Source: Lactiplantibacillus plajomi
Lineage (GTDB): Bacteria > Bacillota > Bacilli > Lactobacillales > Lactobacillaceae
Assembly: GCF_005405405.1 (NCBI RefSeq)
Contig: NZ_BJDZ01000006.1
Span: forward strand, 1-64,000
Direction: 5' to 3'
Length of the DNA: 64,000 bases
Shown: one piece after another, positions 7,498-15,809 of the stretch
Layout of the letters: every line of letters starts with the position of its first letter
Numbering within the stretch: the first letter of the stretch is position 1
Made by a program: the position numbers and the translations under genes
Notes under the pieces: generated by a model
What the model was told of the DNA's origin: nothing
Database searches by the model: none
The model's input: only the letters and a program-made list of their open reading frames with translations

Positions 7498-8814
7498 ATG
7501 AACGCTGCAAATTCAACGTTTTTAGTTTTGTCGAGTATTCTGGTGCTATTTATGACGCCGGGGTTGGCTTTCTTCTATGGGGGACTGGTTTCCAAACGGA
7601 ATGTTGTGAACACGCTTCTCTCCGTCTTTATGATTTGCGGGTTGGCAATCATTCTATGGTTGCTTTTTGGTTACTCACTTTCATTTTCCGGGGACGTCGG
7701 TGGTTTTGTTGGGAACTTGAAAGCACTTTGGTTGCACGGAATTGACTTAACCGCGCTAACCGCAACGAAAATTCCGAACGGGCTGTATTTGATTTTCCAA
7801 ATGATGTTTGCCATCATTACGCCGGCGCTGTTCGTTGGCGCGGTGGTCGGCCGGATTCGCTTCAAGTTTTTACTGACGTTTATCATCTGTTGGTCATTGC
7901 TGATTTATTACCCAATGGTTCACATGGTTTGGGCCGGCGGGCTGTTAGCTAAGCTCGGCGTGATCGACTTCGCCGGCGGGACGGTCGTTCACATTAACGC
8001 CGGGATTACCGCGTTAGTCCTCTCGATTTTTCTGGGCCCGCGGCGTAATTATGGTAAGCAGCCACAGGAACATTACAACGTGTCCTGGGTCTTACTAGGA
8101 ACGACGATTTTGTGGATCGGCTGGTACGGCTTTAACGCCGGTTCGGCACTCGCGATGGACCACGTGGCGGTACAGGCCTTTTTGACGACCACGGTGGCGA
8201 CCGCGACGTCCATGATGACTTGGATGGTCGTCGATATGCTGACGAAGGGTAAACCAACGTTGGTTGGCGTTTGTACCGGGACGCTTTGCGGCTTGGTCGG
8301 AATAACGCCGGCCTGTGGGTACGTAACGGTATCCGGCGCGTTTTGGATCGGTCTATTGGCGACCTTGACGAGCTATGCGTTCATTACGTTACTCAAGCCG
8401 CGCTTAGGAATCGACGACGCGCTGGACGCGTTCGGCTGTCACGGCGTTTCTGGAATCGTTGGTAGCATTTTGACCGGGGTGTTCGCCACGAAGACGATCA
8501 ACCCGTCGATTGCCTTGAATGGGCTATTTTACGGCGGTGGCTTTAAATTAGTCGGGTTACAATTACTGGCAACGGTCTTCACAATTATTTTCACCACGGT
8601 CATGTGCGCGCTGATCATTGTTGTCTTACGCCGGGTCGTTAAGATGCGGGTTGACAAGGACGAAGAGGCACTGGGGCTTGACCAGGGTGAACACGGTGAG
8701 GTTGCGGATTACACCATTCCAATGAGTAAGGAATTGAATGCTATTCAACAACATAGCGATGAATTTCGCGGACAGTTATCACAACTGATGCGTCACCGGG
8801 AACGCTTCCGGTGA
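7498..8814 (+). CDS. amtB: Ammonium transporter (Amt/MEP/Rh family)
   Basis: Channel-like membrane protein importing ammonium/ammonia, functional as a trimer. About eleven membrane segments are visible; the two pore histidines are His165 (GGTVVHINAG) and His315 (DAFGCHGVSG), both conserved. A hydrophilic C-terminal tail of about 60 residues follows. GGGGTGGC precedes ATG 7498. No glnK gene for the usual PII partner is adjacent; the next gene is convergent, so it is monocistronic. Confidence 0.93.
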   Translation: MNAANSTFLVLSSILVLFMTPGLAFFYGGLVSKRNVVNTLLSVFMICGLAIILWLLFGYSLSFSGDVGGFVGNLKALWLHGIDLTALTATKIPNGLYLIFQMMFAIITPALFVGAVVGRIRFKFLLTFIICWSLLIYYPMVHMVWAGGLLAKLGVIDFAGGTVVHINAGITALVLSIFLGPRRNYGKQPQEHYNVSWVLLGTTILWIGWYGFNAGSALAMDHVAVQAFLTTTVATATSMMTWMVVDMLTKGKPTLVGVCTGTLCGLVGITPACGYVTVSGAFWIGLLATLTSYAFITLLKPRLGIDDALDAFGCHGVSGIVGSILTGVFATKTINPSIALNGLFYGGGFKLVGLQLLATVFTIIFTTVMCALIIVVLRRVVKMRVDKDEEALGLDQGEHGEVADYTIPMSKELNAIQQHSDEFRGQLSQLMRHRERFR

Positions 8815-8836
8815 CCACACATAGCAGTTAATAAAG

Positions 8837-8870
8837 CGACCGGTTGGCGGGATCCCGTCAGCCGGTCGTT
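8837..8870. terminator. Bidirectional terminator between amtB and rpiA
   Basis: Stem beginning CGACCGG at 8837 and ending CCGGTCG at 8868, with wobble pairs in the middle, between convergent genes. Confidence 0.7.
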
Positions 8871-8875
8871 TGCGT

Positions 8876-9544
8876 CTAAAATAAGGTGGTCACTTTGCCG
8901 GTCTCCTCATCGCCAAGCAACGCGTTGGTCACTAATTGGTCGAAGTAGGACGTTTCGACCACCCCGGCAAGGGTGGCCAGTTCCTGGTTGAGGGCGCCTA
9001 AGTGGGCGTAACTAGCGAAGTGACAGTCGATTAGGAGGTTACCGCGGTCACTGAGAGTAAAGCCGTCGCGGTTGGTAGCGGTCCGTAACGTGGCTTGCCC
9101 GCCAAGGTCGCTGATGGCGCGCATCGTCAGGGCGAGGGCTGCCGGCAAGACTTCTAGGACTAGCGGGGTCGCCGTATCAAATTCGTCAACTAAACGTTGT
9201 TTCGGTGCCAGCAGCCAGTATTCGTCGGCGAGACTGGCAATGATCTTTTCGTCAGTATGAATGCCACCACCACTTTTTAGCGCGTTACCGTGGTGGTCGA
9301 GTTGGTCACAGCCGTCAAAGGCCAGGTCGACACGATCGCAATACTGCGGGCTGACGACGGTATAACCGAGGACGGTCGCTAATTGGCGGGTCGTTGGCGA
9401 TGGTGTAACGACGGTGATGTCGTTAACTAAGTTGGCGGCTTGACGGACGAGTTCACCAACGGTGGTTCCGCCGCCAAAGCCAACCACCATGCCGGGCTTG
9501 ATCAATGGTAGGGCCTGAGTCACGATTGCTTGTTTAAGGGTCAT
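8876..9544 (-). CDS. rpiA: Ribose-5-phosphate isomerase A (divergent)
   Basis: Interconverts ribose-5-phosphate and ribulose-5-phosphate in the pentose phosphate pathway. With ATG 9544 the protein has 222 residues; phosphate loop GGGTTVG, catalytic region DGCDQLD (both Asp of the DGAD motif kept) and KSGGGIHTDEK (Lys and Glu kept) are present. The usual DGADE is altered to DGCDQ, marking a divergent copy. The frame is open to 9607, but that part overlaps the likely -10 box. An AGGAG site (minus strand, around 9578-9582) sits 33 bases ahead of ATG 9544, next to a possible short leader frame. Confidence 0.85.
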   Translation of the reverse strand: MTLKQAIVTQALPLIKPGMVVGFGGGTTVGELVRQAANLVNDITVVTPSPTTRQLATVLGYTVVSPQYCDRVDLAFDGCDQLDHHGNALKSGGGIHTDEKIIASLADEYWLLAPKQRLVDEFDTATPLVLEVLPAALALTMRAISDLGGQATLRTATNRDGFTLSDRGNLLIDCHFASYAHLGALNQELATLAGVVETSYFDQLVTNALLGDEETGKVTTLF

Positions 9545-9604
9545 GTTGAGTTGTGGTGCGGTGAAAACTGCACCTACTCCTTTCTGCACTGGATTTAGTC
9601 CCAT

Positions 9605-9638
9605 CATACCACGTCCGGAAAACGTATTTAACTAACTT
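9605..9638 (-). promoter_or_regulatory. Probable rpiA promoter
   Basis: On the minus strand TTAAAT, 17 bases, TATGAT (the -10 box around 9609-9614). This places the transcript start inside the apparent upstream extension of the rpiA frame and argues for the shorter protein. Confidence 0.5.
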
Positions 9639-9763
9639 GTGGAACGTAAAGTGAGGGCCTGACTATCGGAAAACGCGACATTCAAACCGGCAGCGGTGAC
9701 GGCGACCCGTTAAAATGGGGGTATTGATGGCAACCTTCGTTGTAACGGAAGAAGGTTACGGCA

Positions 9764-10327
9764 ATGAGTAGAGAGAGAATTAAGAGATTGGGTTTGTCAT
9801 TTTTAGCAGTACTGATCGGGTTAGGGTTAACACCGATGCTAAATGCGAATGCAACGACGACACCGATTACACGGAGTCGCTGGCCAAAACCGCGGGTCAC
9901 CTACGTTATTAAGGGGTCTCGTTATTATCAGAACGTTTACAAGGCCGCCATTAAGTCTTGGAATGCGAAGAGTCGGTTTAAATTTGTTGCGGGGACAAAG
10001 GCCCACCACCAAGTGACGTTGTCAACGAGCACGGGGACGCGGGGTGCCTATTACCATTTATCGGGAATCACGTACATGACGGGTTACCCGAATGGGTACT
10101 ACACCAAAGCACGGGTCCTACTGTTGACGCGCAACTTATCCAGGTACCACTACTCTTACTCCAACCGGATCCACGTGGCTGAGCACGAACTGGGTCACGT
10201 GATTGGATTGAAGCATAGTAAGGCCAAGAACAGCGTCATGAATAAAGATGACCGTTATTACGGTATCAGTAAGGCGGACGTTGCTGCGGTTAAGTTACGC
10301 TATCAATTGCCAGTTGGCGAACTTTAA
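9764..10327 (+). CDS. Secreted matrixin-like zinc metalloprotease (M10/M57 type)
   Basis: The zinc motif HELGHVIGLKH at residues 141-151 is the full HExxHxxGxxH of metzincins, and SVMN at 157-160 fits the Met-turn. A signal peptide (basic start, hydrophobic residues 9-24, ANA cleavage site near 28-30) predicts export. The mature part is only about 155 residues, close to a bare catalytic domain, without propeptide cysteine switch. GAAGG precedes ATG 9764. Similar small proteins occur in lactobacilli but I cannot name a substrate. Confidence 0.85.
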   Translation: MSRERIKRLGLSFLAVLIGLGLTPMLNANATTTPITRSRWPKPRVTYVIKGSRYYQNVYKAAIKSWNAKSRFKFVAGTKAHHQVTLSTSTGTRGAYYHLSGITYMTGYPNGYYTKARVLLLTRNLSRYHYSYSNRIHVAEHELGHVIGLKHSKAKNSVMNKDDRYYGISKADVAAVKLRYQLPVGEL

Positions 10328-10398
10328 AAGTTTGTTAGTTGCAACGTGGGGGTTGCCATTAAATAAGCCCGCGCTAAGTTCAGCTTGGCTGGGTTAGG

Positions 10399-10428
10399 GC
10401 CGTGACGGAAATCGTTACGGCTTTATTT
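10399..10428 (+). terminator. Terminator after the metalloprotease gene
   Basis: Stem GCCGTGACG/CGTTACGGC (10399-10407/10413-10421) then TTTATTT. Confidence 0.75.
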
Positions 10429-10469
10429 GACTGGATTAACTTGTTAACAATTTTATTGACCAAGAGAGA

Positions 10470-10498
10470 TTGACATTGAATTAAAGTAATTCTAAACT
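10470..10498 (+). promoter_or_regulatory. Promoter of the multicopper oxidase gene
   Basis: Consensus TTGACA at 10470-10475 and TAAACT at 10493-10498, spacing 17. Confidence 0.8.
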
Positions 10499-10555
10499 GA
10501 AATTAGCGTATAAAAGCGCTAACACGTCCGCGTGTTGTATTTACGGTTTAGAATT
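10488..10555. repeat. Nested inverted repeats upstream of the multicopper oxidase
   Basis: An outer perfect 10-bp arm pair (10488-10497 AATTCTAAAC, 10546-10555 GTTTAGAATT) continues inward with AAAT/ATTT (10500-10503/10539-10542) and encloses two 6-bp hairpins: TTAGCG/CGCTAA (10503-10508/10517-10522) and AACACG/CGTGTT with a TCCG loop (10521-10526/10531-10536). The left outer arm overlaps the -10 box, so the outer dyad acts at most at DNA level while the inner hairpins would be in the mRNA leader. Confidence 0.7.
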
Positions 10556-10571
10556 TTAAGGGGATGTCTGA

Positions 10572-12077
10572 ATGACAAAGAAAGTCTATACTGATTATTT
10601 TTTTGATGAACCTGCTTACAATACTCACGACGGGGGTTACATCCCGCTAGTTACACCAAAGACGGATCCGCAACCATTAGCGGTTCCACCACTGTTGAAG
10701 CCAGATAAGCAAACGGCTACGGATGATTACTATACCGTGACCGCCCAAGCAAGTGAAACCCAGTTCTTACCGGGCAAGAAGACCAAAACTTGGGGCTATA
10801 ACGCCGGTTTCTTAGGTCAAACGCTCGTTTTTCGCAACGGCAAAAAGACCCACATTGATTTGAAGAACGACTTACCCGAACTGACGACCTTCCACTGGCA
10901 TGGTTTGGACGTTCCGGGTCCGATTACGGATGGTGGTTGCCACGCACCAGTTTATCCTGGTGAAACCAACCACATTGACTTTAAAGTCATGCAGCCAGCC
11001 GCAACGACTTGGTTACACGCGCACCCGTGCCCATCAACGGCGACCCAAGTTTGGAAGGGCTTAGCCGCACTGGTCATTATTAAAGACGACGTCGAAGACC
11101 AATTACCGTTACCACGTAATTACGGGGTCGACGATATTCCGTTGGTTTTGCAAGACCGTGAATTCCACGAAGATAACCAGTTCGACTACAAGGCTGACTA
11201 TGATCCGGACGGAGTTCAGGGGCATACGGCACTGATCAACGGGACGGTCAACCCGTACTTTGATGTCACGACCCAACGCGTGCGTTTCCGGATCTTGAAC
11301 GGGTCCAACCGGCGTGAATGGCGCTTACACTTCAACGACGATTTGGCCTTTGCCCAAGTTGGTTCCGATGGCGGTATCTTACCAGAACCCGTCTACATGA
11401 CCAAGGTCATGCTGACCTGTGCGGAACGCGATGAAATCGTGGTTGACTTTGGTCAGTACCATGCCGGCGACGAAGTGACGTTAATGACGGACGATACGCC
11501 ATTAGTGACGTTCCGTATCAAGGACTACGCACCGGATAATACCCAGTTACCAGACCACTTGGTTGATATTAAGGACGAGGCACCGACCCCTGGCTTACCC
11601 GTTCGGAAGATCACCATGGACGGGATGGACGAAGAAGTTGCGATGAACGGTAAGAAGTTCGATATGCAACGAATCGACGCCCGGCAAAAAGTTGGCGACG
11701 TTGCTATCTGGGAAATCCGCAATACGAACAGTACTAAGAACGGGATGGTTCACCCGTTCCACGTTCACGGGACGCAATTCCAAGTACTGGCCCGCAATGA
11801 CGGTCCGGTTTACCCGAACGAACACGGATTAAAGGATACCGTTGGCGTTAACCCGGGTGAAACTGTCCGCATTAAGGTGAAGTTCGACTTGACCGGGGTC
11901 TACATGTACCATTGTCACATCATCGAACACGAAGATGGCGGCATGATGGCGCAAATCGAATCTTATGATCCGGACCACCCACAAACTTACCATTTGATGG
12001 ATATGGACACCTTGCGTAACGCTTTCGCTAAGGAAAAGGGCGTTAAGCCGGAAGACGTATGGATGCCCGGTTGCTAA
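10572..12077 (+). CDS. Multicopper oxidase (laccase / SufI-CotA type), cytoplasmic
   Basis: Three-cupredoxin copper oxidase that couples one-electron oxidation of phenols, amines or metals to reduction of O2. All four copper motifs are present: HWHG (108-111), HAH (149-151), HPFHVHG (394-400) and YHCHIIEHEDGGMM (446-459) including the type 1 copper Cys448. No signal peptide is present; the protein starts MTKKVYTDYFF. Lactobacillar homologues act on biogenic amines and phenolics. AAGGGG precedes ATG 10572. Monocistronic with its own promoter and terminator. Confidence 0.93.
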   Translation: MTKKVYTDYFFDEPAYNTHDGGYIPLVTPKTDPQPLAVPPLLKPDKQTATDDYYTVTAQASETQFLPGKKTKTWGYNAGFLGQTLVFRNGKKTHIDLKNDLPELTTFHWHGLDVPGPITDGGCHAPVYPGETNHIDFKVMQPAATTWLHAHPCPSTATQVWKGLAALVIIKDDVEDQLPLPRNYGVDDIPLVLQDREFHEDNQFDYKADYDPDGVQGHTALINGTVNPYFDVTTQRVRFRILNGSNRREWRLHFNDDLAFAQVGSDGGILPEPVYMTKVMLTCAERDEIVVDFGQYHAGDEVTLMTDDTPLVTFRIKDYAPDNTQLPDHLVDIKDEAPTPGLPVRKITMDGMDEEVAMNGKKFDMQRIDARQKVGDVAIWEIRNTNSTKNGMVHPFHVHGTQFQVLARNDGPVYPNEHGLKDTVGVNPGETVRIKVKFDLTGVYMYHCHIIEHEDGGMMAQIESYDPDHPQTYHLMDMDTLRNAFAKEKGVKPEDVWMPGC

Positions 12078-12158
12078 TCAAAGGGTGCGATTAGTTAGGT
12101 TAATGACCGATTAACGGTATACTTAAACTAGCTAATTGGTAAAATTAATTTTAAATTT

Positions 12159-12194
12159 AATGACCGGTTGGCACTTGCTGACCGGTCATTTTTG
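12159..12194 (+). terminator. Terminator after the multicopper oxidase
   Basis: Stem AATGACCGGT/ACCGGTCATT (12159-12168/12181-12190) followed by T-run. Confidence 0.85.
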
Positions 12195-12208
12195 ATGGGG
12201 GAATAAAA

Positions 12209-12577
12209 ATGCAACTTATCGCAACGATTATGGTGGTCTTAGTCGCCATAGAGCACCTCTTGATTACGTGGTTAGAAATGTTTAACGCCGACAGTGACCT
12301 CGCAGCCAAGTCCTTTAACATGCCGCGTGAAGCCTTGAAGGACCCGGTCGTGCAAACGTTATTTAAAAATCAGGGGCTGTATAACGGCTTTTTAGCCGTG
12401 GGCCTACTTTACAGCCTGTTCGTAATGCCCGCAGTCGCCTGGGTCGGGGCGACGTTGTTCTTCCTTGCCTGCATCCTAGTTGCCGCCGTCTATGGTAGTG
12501 TCACGGCGAGCCGTTCGATTATTGTTGTGCAGGGCTTACCGGCGTTGATTGCCTTTATTTTGGTTTACTTAGTGTAG
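12209..12577 (+). CDS. DUF1304 membrane protein
   Basis: Four hydrophobic segments in 122 residues and the family signatures EHLLITWLEMF near residue 15 and NQGLYNGFLA near 56 identify DUF1304, a small membrane family of unknown role common in lactic acid bacteria. GGGGGA precedes ATG 12209. It follows the multicopper oxidase terminator and ends in a 23-bp perfect hairpin shared with a convergent small gene, so it is expressed on its own. Confidence 0.85.
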   Translation: MQLIATIMVVLVAIEHLLITWLEMFNADSDLAAKSFNMPREALKDPVVQTLFKNQGLYNGFLAVGLLYSLFVMPAVAWVGATLFFLACILVAAVYGSVTASRSIIVVQGLPALIAFILVYLV

Positions 12578-12627
12578 TAATAGTCAGGGCCCGCGAAATC
12601 GATTGATTTCGCGGGCCCTGACTATTA
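12578..12627. terminator. Bidirectional terminator, 23-bp perfect stem
   Basis: Arms 12578-12600 and 12605-12627 are exact complements around a four-base loop. It lies between DUF1304 and a convergent 41-codon gene. Confidence 0.85.
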
Positions 12628-12639
12628 CATAAGGCATCG

Positions 12640-12765
12640 TTAGCCGAAAAATGTGTCAAATAAGATTTCAAAGCAGATAAATAAAAAGATGCCTAAAAAG
12701 AAGAGTCCAATTGCGCAACCGATGAGTATCAAGATTCCCTTGACTAGGTCCGTGAAGCCTTCCAC
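12640..12765 (-). CDS. Single-span small membrane protein (41 aa)
   Basis: GTG start at 12765 with GGGGGG eight bases upstream, 41 codons, TAA at 12642-12640. After a short polar N-terminus (VEGFTDLVKG) residues 11-35 are continuously hydrophobic (ILILIGCAIGLFFLGIFLFI), predicting one membrane span. The strong ribosome site and the shared terminator support a real gene, too small for routine gene calling. Function unknown. Confidence 0.6.
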   Translation of the reverse strand: MEGFTDLVKGILILIGCAIGLFFLGIFLFICFEILFDTFFG

Positions 12766-12870
12766 TAGATGATCCCCCCGCCTTAAGTGTTATTTTTATA
12801 ACAAAAATAATTATATGCTTAATAATAGCGATGTGAAAGGTGAAAATGGCCTCAATTAAACGGGACAAGC

Positions 12871-12901
12871 TAAAATGCGACCCGAATCGTTCGGGTCGCA
12901 T
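12871..12901 (-). terminator. Terminator downstream of the PEBP-family gene
   Basis: Perfect 12-bp stem 12875-12886/12890-12901, TCG loop, followed by TTTTAG on the minus strand. Confidence 0.8.
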
Positions 12902-12927
12902 GGTTGATAAGTATTATTAGGGTCGTA

Positions 12928-13437
12928 TTAGACCCGGCCGATGACCGCGGTCTTCGCCGTTGCGAGCACGTGGCCGGCAATGGCGTCGTGAAAGTCGTTT
13001 AGCCAGTAGCCGGATTCCAATGGTAACTCTGTGTCGAGTGCAAAGAGCTTGAATGAATAGCGGTGATCCTTGTCGGGCGGGTACGGCCCCACGTAATGCT
13101 GGGTGACTTTTGGGTCGGTTTCACCAACGTAAGCGCCGGCCGTTGAATTGTTACCCTGAATCATCGGAATGGCGCCGGTCTGGCTGGCGTTTTCCGGAAT
13201 GACGGTGGTGTTGGCCGGAATGTTAGCGGCCGTCCAGTGAATCCAAGTAAAGCCCCCGACCGGAATCGCGTCGTGGTCGACGAAGGTGAACGCTAACGAG
13301 TGGGTCCCCGCCGGCACGTCACTGATGTTAATGGGGAACGAAATAATCGGGTGGCCCAGATAAGTTTGAGCCGGCGCCGCCTGTTTTGAGTACAAGTCGG
13401 CCAGTGCGCCGTCGATAGTCGGAATCGAAACTTGCAT
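12928..13437 (-). CDS. YbhB/YbcL family protein (bacterial PEBP/Raf-kinase-inhibitor-like)
   Basis: A 169-residue cytoplasmic protein of the phosphatidylethanolamine-binding fold: FTFVDHDAIPVGGFTWIHWTAANIP near residues 50-74, NNSTAGAYVGETDP near 95-108 and HYVGPYPPDKDHRYSFKLFAL near 113-133 are the anion-pocket motifs of the family. Its cellular role in bacteria is unsettled. GGAGGG precedes ATG 13437. It lies 30 bases downstream of the DUF2075 gene, so the two may share a transcript. Confidence 0.88.
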   Translation of the reverse strand: MQVSIPTIDGALADLYSKQAAPAQTYLGHPIISFPINISDVPAGTHSLAFTFVDHDAIPVGGFTWIHWTAANIPANTTVIPENASQTGAIPMIQGNNSTAGAYVGETDPKVTQHYVGPYPPDKDHRYSFKLFALDTELPLESGYWLNDFHDAIAGHVLATAKTAVIGRV

Positions 13438-13467
13438 TGGAAATCCCTCCTTAGATAATTACCTTCA

Positions 13468-14658
13468 TTATAACGCTAATAAGCGCCGGCGTAGTGCTGG
13501 GTCAACCGCGTAAAGGTATAGACCGTAGCGGCCCCGCTTCATTAAAACGTTGACGGAATTCAAGATGATTTGTTGTTTGAGTGGGGTTAAATTCCCAAGG
13601 TCGGTGCGTTGTTTGAAAGCTTCCTGATCTTCATAGGCCGCCGGGTTAGCAACGACGCGGTCGTGTACCGGGTCGTAACCGATGGATGGACCTAAGATCA
13701 CCCCGGCGTAGTTGAGGTCGAAACCCTGAATCGTGTAAATTGAGCCAACTTCGTTGAGGGTCTCCGGCCGCAGCGCCCACGGGTCGGCGGTCAGGTTGAC
13801 TTTATCCCACGGCAGTTTTAAGCTGCCGGCGGTCACGTACCAGGTGCCGTGATTAACGACGTACGGAAAGTCGGCGGTTGCCACCATCCGTGCCAGCCCG
13901 CCCCGTTGGTCACGTTGACGGATACGGTCGTACAACGGTTGGCCGTCCGCAAAGATTTGTAAGTCGAATTGCGGGTCGTGCGGTAACGGCCGGAGGTGTC
14001 CACGGGTAAAAGCGTTGATCCAATCAACAACGCTTTGATTACCGCTGACCCGAAACTGTTCGTCGAGGTTGAAACTGGCGTGCGGGTAACGGTTCAAAAA
14101 CGGGGTCAGGCCGTCGCTAGCCCAGTAGCTTTTTAATTTTAAGACTTGGCGCGGGTCGAACACCAAGACGACCACCCGACTATGATCAATGATGGCTTGT
14201 AACTGGTTCTGGCCGGTAAAGCGATTATAGCGGTCGGGTTGTGTGAGCAATAGGTGGGCCTCGTCGATGAAGACGACGTCGGCGCGTTGCTGGGTTTTCG
14301 CCAAGCGGTTGATCAACGGGGTTGGCTTCTGAAAGTCCTTTTTTCGAAGAACCGGGTCGGCGCCGGCCAACTGTTTATAAATCTTGAGCATTTCGTTATG
14401 GTTCACGACGAGGTAGTTTTGTTGGGTACCCCGGGCCGAGTGCTGGCGATTTTCCGCCTGTAAGCGGTGAAAGGCGGCTTCCAATACCGCACTCTTGCCG
14501 CTACCGGCATCACCGTGGATGACGAATAATCCGGTCTGCGGCTGGTCAATCTGATTGTCGATGAAGTTAAAGAGCTGTTTTTCCAAACGTTGTTGCGCGG
14601 GGGAAAGGGCGTCCTTTTCCCCGAGTCTAAAGGTTGCGTGATCAATTGTGGGTTGCAT
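13468..14658 (-). CDS. DUF2075 P-loop ATPase (helicase-like)
   Basis: Walker A GDAGSGKS at residues 49-56 and Walker B VVFIDEAH at 128-135 identify a superfamily-1-like P-loop protein; the C-terminal part (SIYTIQGFDLNYAGVILGP near 305-323 and NVLMKRGRYGLYLY near 372-385) is the DUF2075 signature that mimics helicase motifs V/VI. Many relatives carry an N-terminal GIY-YIG nuclease; this 396-residue copy does not. Function is unproven; DNA repair or a defence-related role are both possible. GGAGG precedes ATG 14658. Confidence 0.85.
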   Translation of the reverse strand: MQPTIDHATFRLGEKDALSPAQQRLEKQLFNFIDNQIDQPQTGLFVIHGDAGSGKSAVLEAAFHRLQAENRQHSARGTQQNYLVVNHNEMLKIYKQLAGADPVLRKKDFQKPTPLINRLAKTQQRADVVFIDEAHLLLTQPDRYNRFTGQNQLQAIIDHSRVVVLVFDPRQVLKLKSYWASDGLTPFLNRYPHASFNLDEQFRVSGNQSVVDWINAFTRGHLRPLPHDPQFDLQIFADGQPLYDRIRQRDQRGGLARMVATADFPYVVNHGTWYVTAGSLKLPWDKVNLTADPWALRPETLNEVGSIYTIQGFDLNYAGVILGPSIGYDPVHDRVVANPAAYEDQEAFKQRTDLGNLTPLKQQIILNSVNVLMKRGRYGLYLYAVDPALRRRLLAL

Positions 14659-14764
14659 CTAAATCCCTCCGAGCGTCATTATAACGAAAGTTCCCCGTAA
14701 TTGAAATGAGAATGGTTACAGTTGGTGGTAAAATAAGGGTACTTGAATGGTGGGAGGTCTTAGA

Positions 14765-15229
14765 ATGAAACTTGATTTTTCGGTCGCGGTGCACAGTCTG
14801 CTTTATTTAGACGCCCATCGACCTAATAAGGTGGCCAGTCGTGAGTTGGCGCAGTCGTTACACCTGAACCCGGTCATGATTCGCAATATTTTATCGGTCT
14901 TACATAAGCAGGGTTACTTGATCGGGACGGTCGGTAAAAACGGGGGTTATCAATTGGAAAAACTGCTGGGAGATATTAACCTGGGCGACCTGTACGATTT
15001 AACGATTCCACCGTCGCTAAGTTACGCACGGTTCATCACCGGGCCGTCGAAAAATGACGAACAGGTGAATAAGTCGGCAATCGCCGCTAACATCAGTGAA
15101 ACGTTAACCGACCTCTTCACGGTTGCGGACCGCCAGTACCGAGCTTATTACCACCGCTACACAATGGCGGACTTGAAGGAGGACTTGCACCATCACGGCA
15201 CGTTTTTAGCGAAAGAGGCCGGTTTATAA
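14765..15229 (+). CDS. Rrf2-family transcriptional regulator without Fe-S cysteines
   Basis: The winged helix domain (VAVHSLLYLDAHRPNKVASRELAQ, then NPVMIRNILSVLHKQGYL and GKNGGYQL) is that of Rrf2 proteins. The cysteines that hold an Fe-S cluster in IscR/NsrR are absent; the protein has no Cys at all, so it probably senses something else. ATG 14765 follows GGGAGG and is preferred to an in-frame ATG at 14747. Divergent from the DUF2075 gene, a candidate target. Confidence 0.85.
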   Translation: MKLDFSVAVHSLLYLDAHRPNKVASRELAQSLHLNPVMIRNILSVLHKQGYLIGTVGKNGGYQLEKLLGDINLGDLYDLTIPPSLSYARFITGPSKNDEQVNKSAIAANISETLTDLFTVADRQYRAYYHRYTMADLKEDLHHHGTFLAKEAGL

Positions 15230-15385
15230 TCTTAATAAAAACACCGGACTTATTTGGAAAGTAAGTCACCAACGATTAATAACCTTAATTTAAAACGGGT
15301 TGTGCGATTTGCATTGTCAAGTGACGGCATCGATGCTATCTTGAGACCATGGTTGAAGTTGATAGTAGTGAAAGGGGCCGGGGCC

Positions 15386-15706
15386 ATGCAACCACGATTA
15401 GTATGTGTTCACGAAGAAGGACGTTACCGCGAATTATCCGATCAACGGTACTGGGTCGAGTCTGCCGATTTTTGGGGCGTTGATGGGCGCGGCGATACCG
15501 TTAACGAAGCCATTGGTAATTTTTTGACCAACCTCGTTCAGTATTGCCACGATTATTATCAACGGGACCTGTGGCAGCTAGATAACCGGTTACTGCAGTT
15601 GGACCACGTCGACGCGGTCCTGGCTTATGCCAAGGCAGGTAAGTCACCGGCACCGTTATTTTTGTTCAAGGTGTTACCGGCCAACGGGGCCTTGGCGTCG
15701 GCTTAG
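15386..15706 (+). CDS. HicB-like small protein (106 aa), function unknown
   Basis: The frame is open from 15254 but AAGGGG just ahead of ATG 15386 sets the start. The segment WVESADFWGVDGRGDTVNEAIGN (residues 22-44) resembles the partial RNase-H-like fold of HicB antitoxins (target strand, G-D-T-xx-EA helix), but there is no HicA toxin next to it and no DNA-binding domain. It may be a stand-alone member of that fold. This is a weak similarity judged by eye. Confidence 0.6.
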   Translation: MQPRLVCVHEEGRYRELSDQRYWVESADFWGVDGRGDTVNEAIGNFLTNLVQYCHDYYQRDLWQLDNRLLQLDHVDAVLAYAKAGKSPAPLFLFKVLPANGALASA

Positions 15707-15809
15707 GGTAAAATTAAACGGATTCTTAAACAAGCATTCATACTTCCACCATAATCCCGCGGTAAACTATGCGTTATAATCGATGCGTAAATTATTGGAG
15801 GGTCGACTG

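Noticed and set aside
15254-15385. N-terminal extension of the HicB-like protein
   Set aside because: Open frame but no ribosome site; ATG 15386 has a clear AAGGGG.
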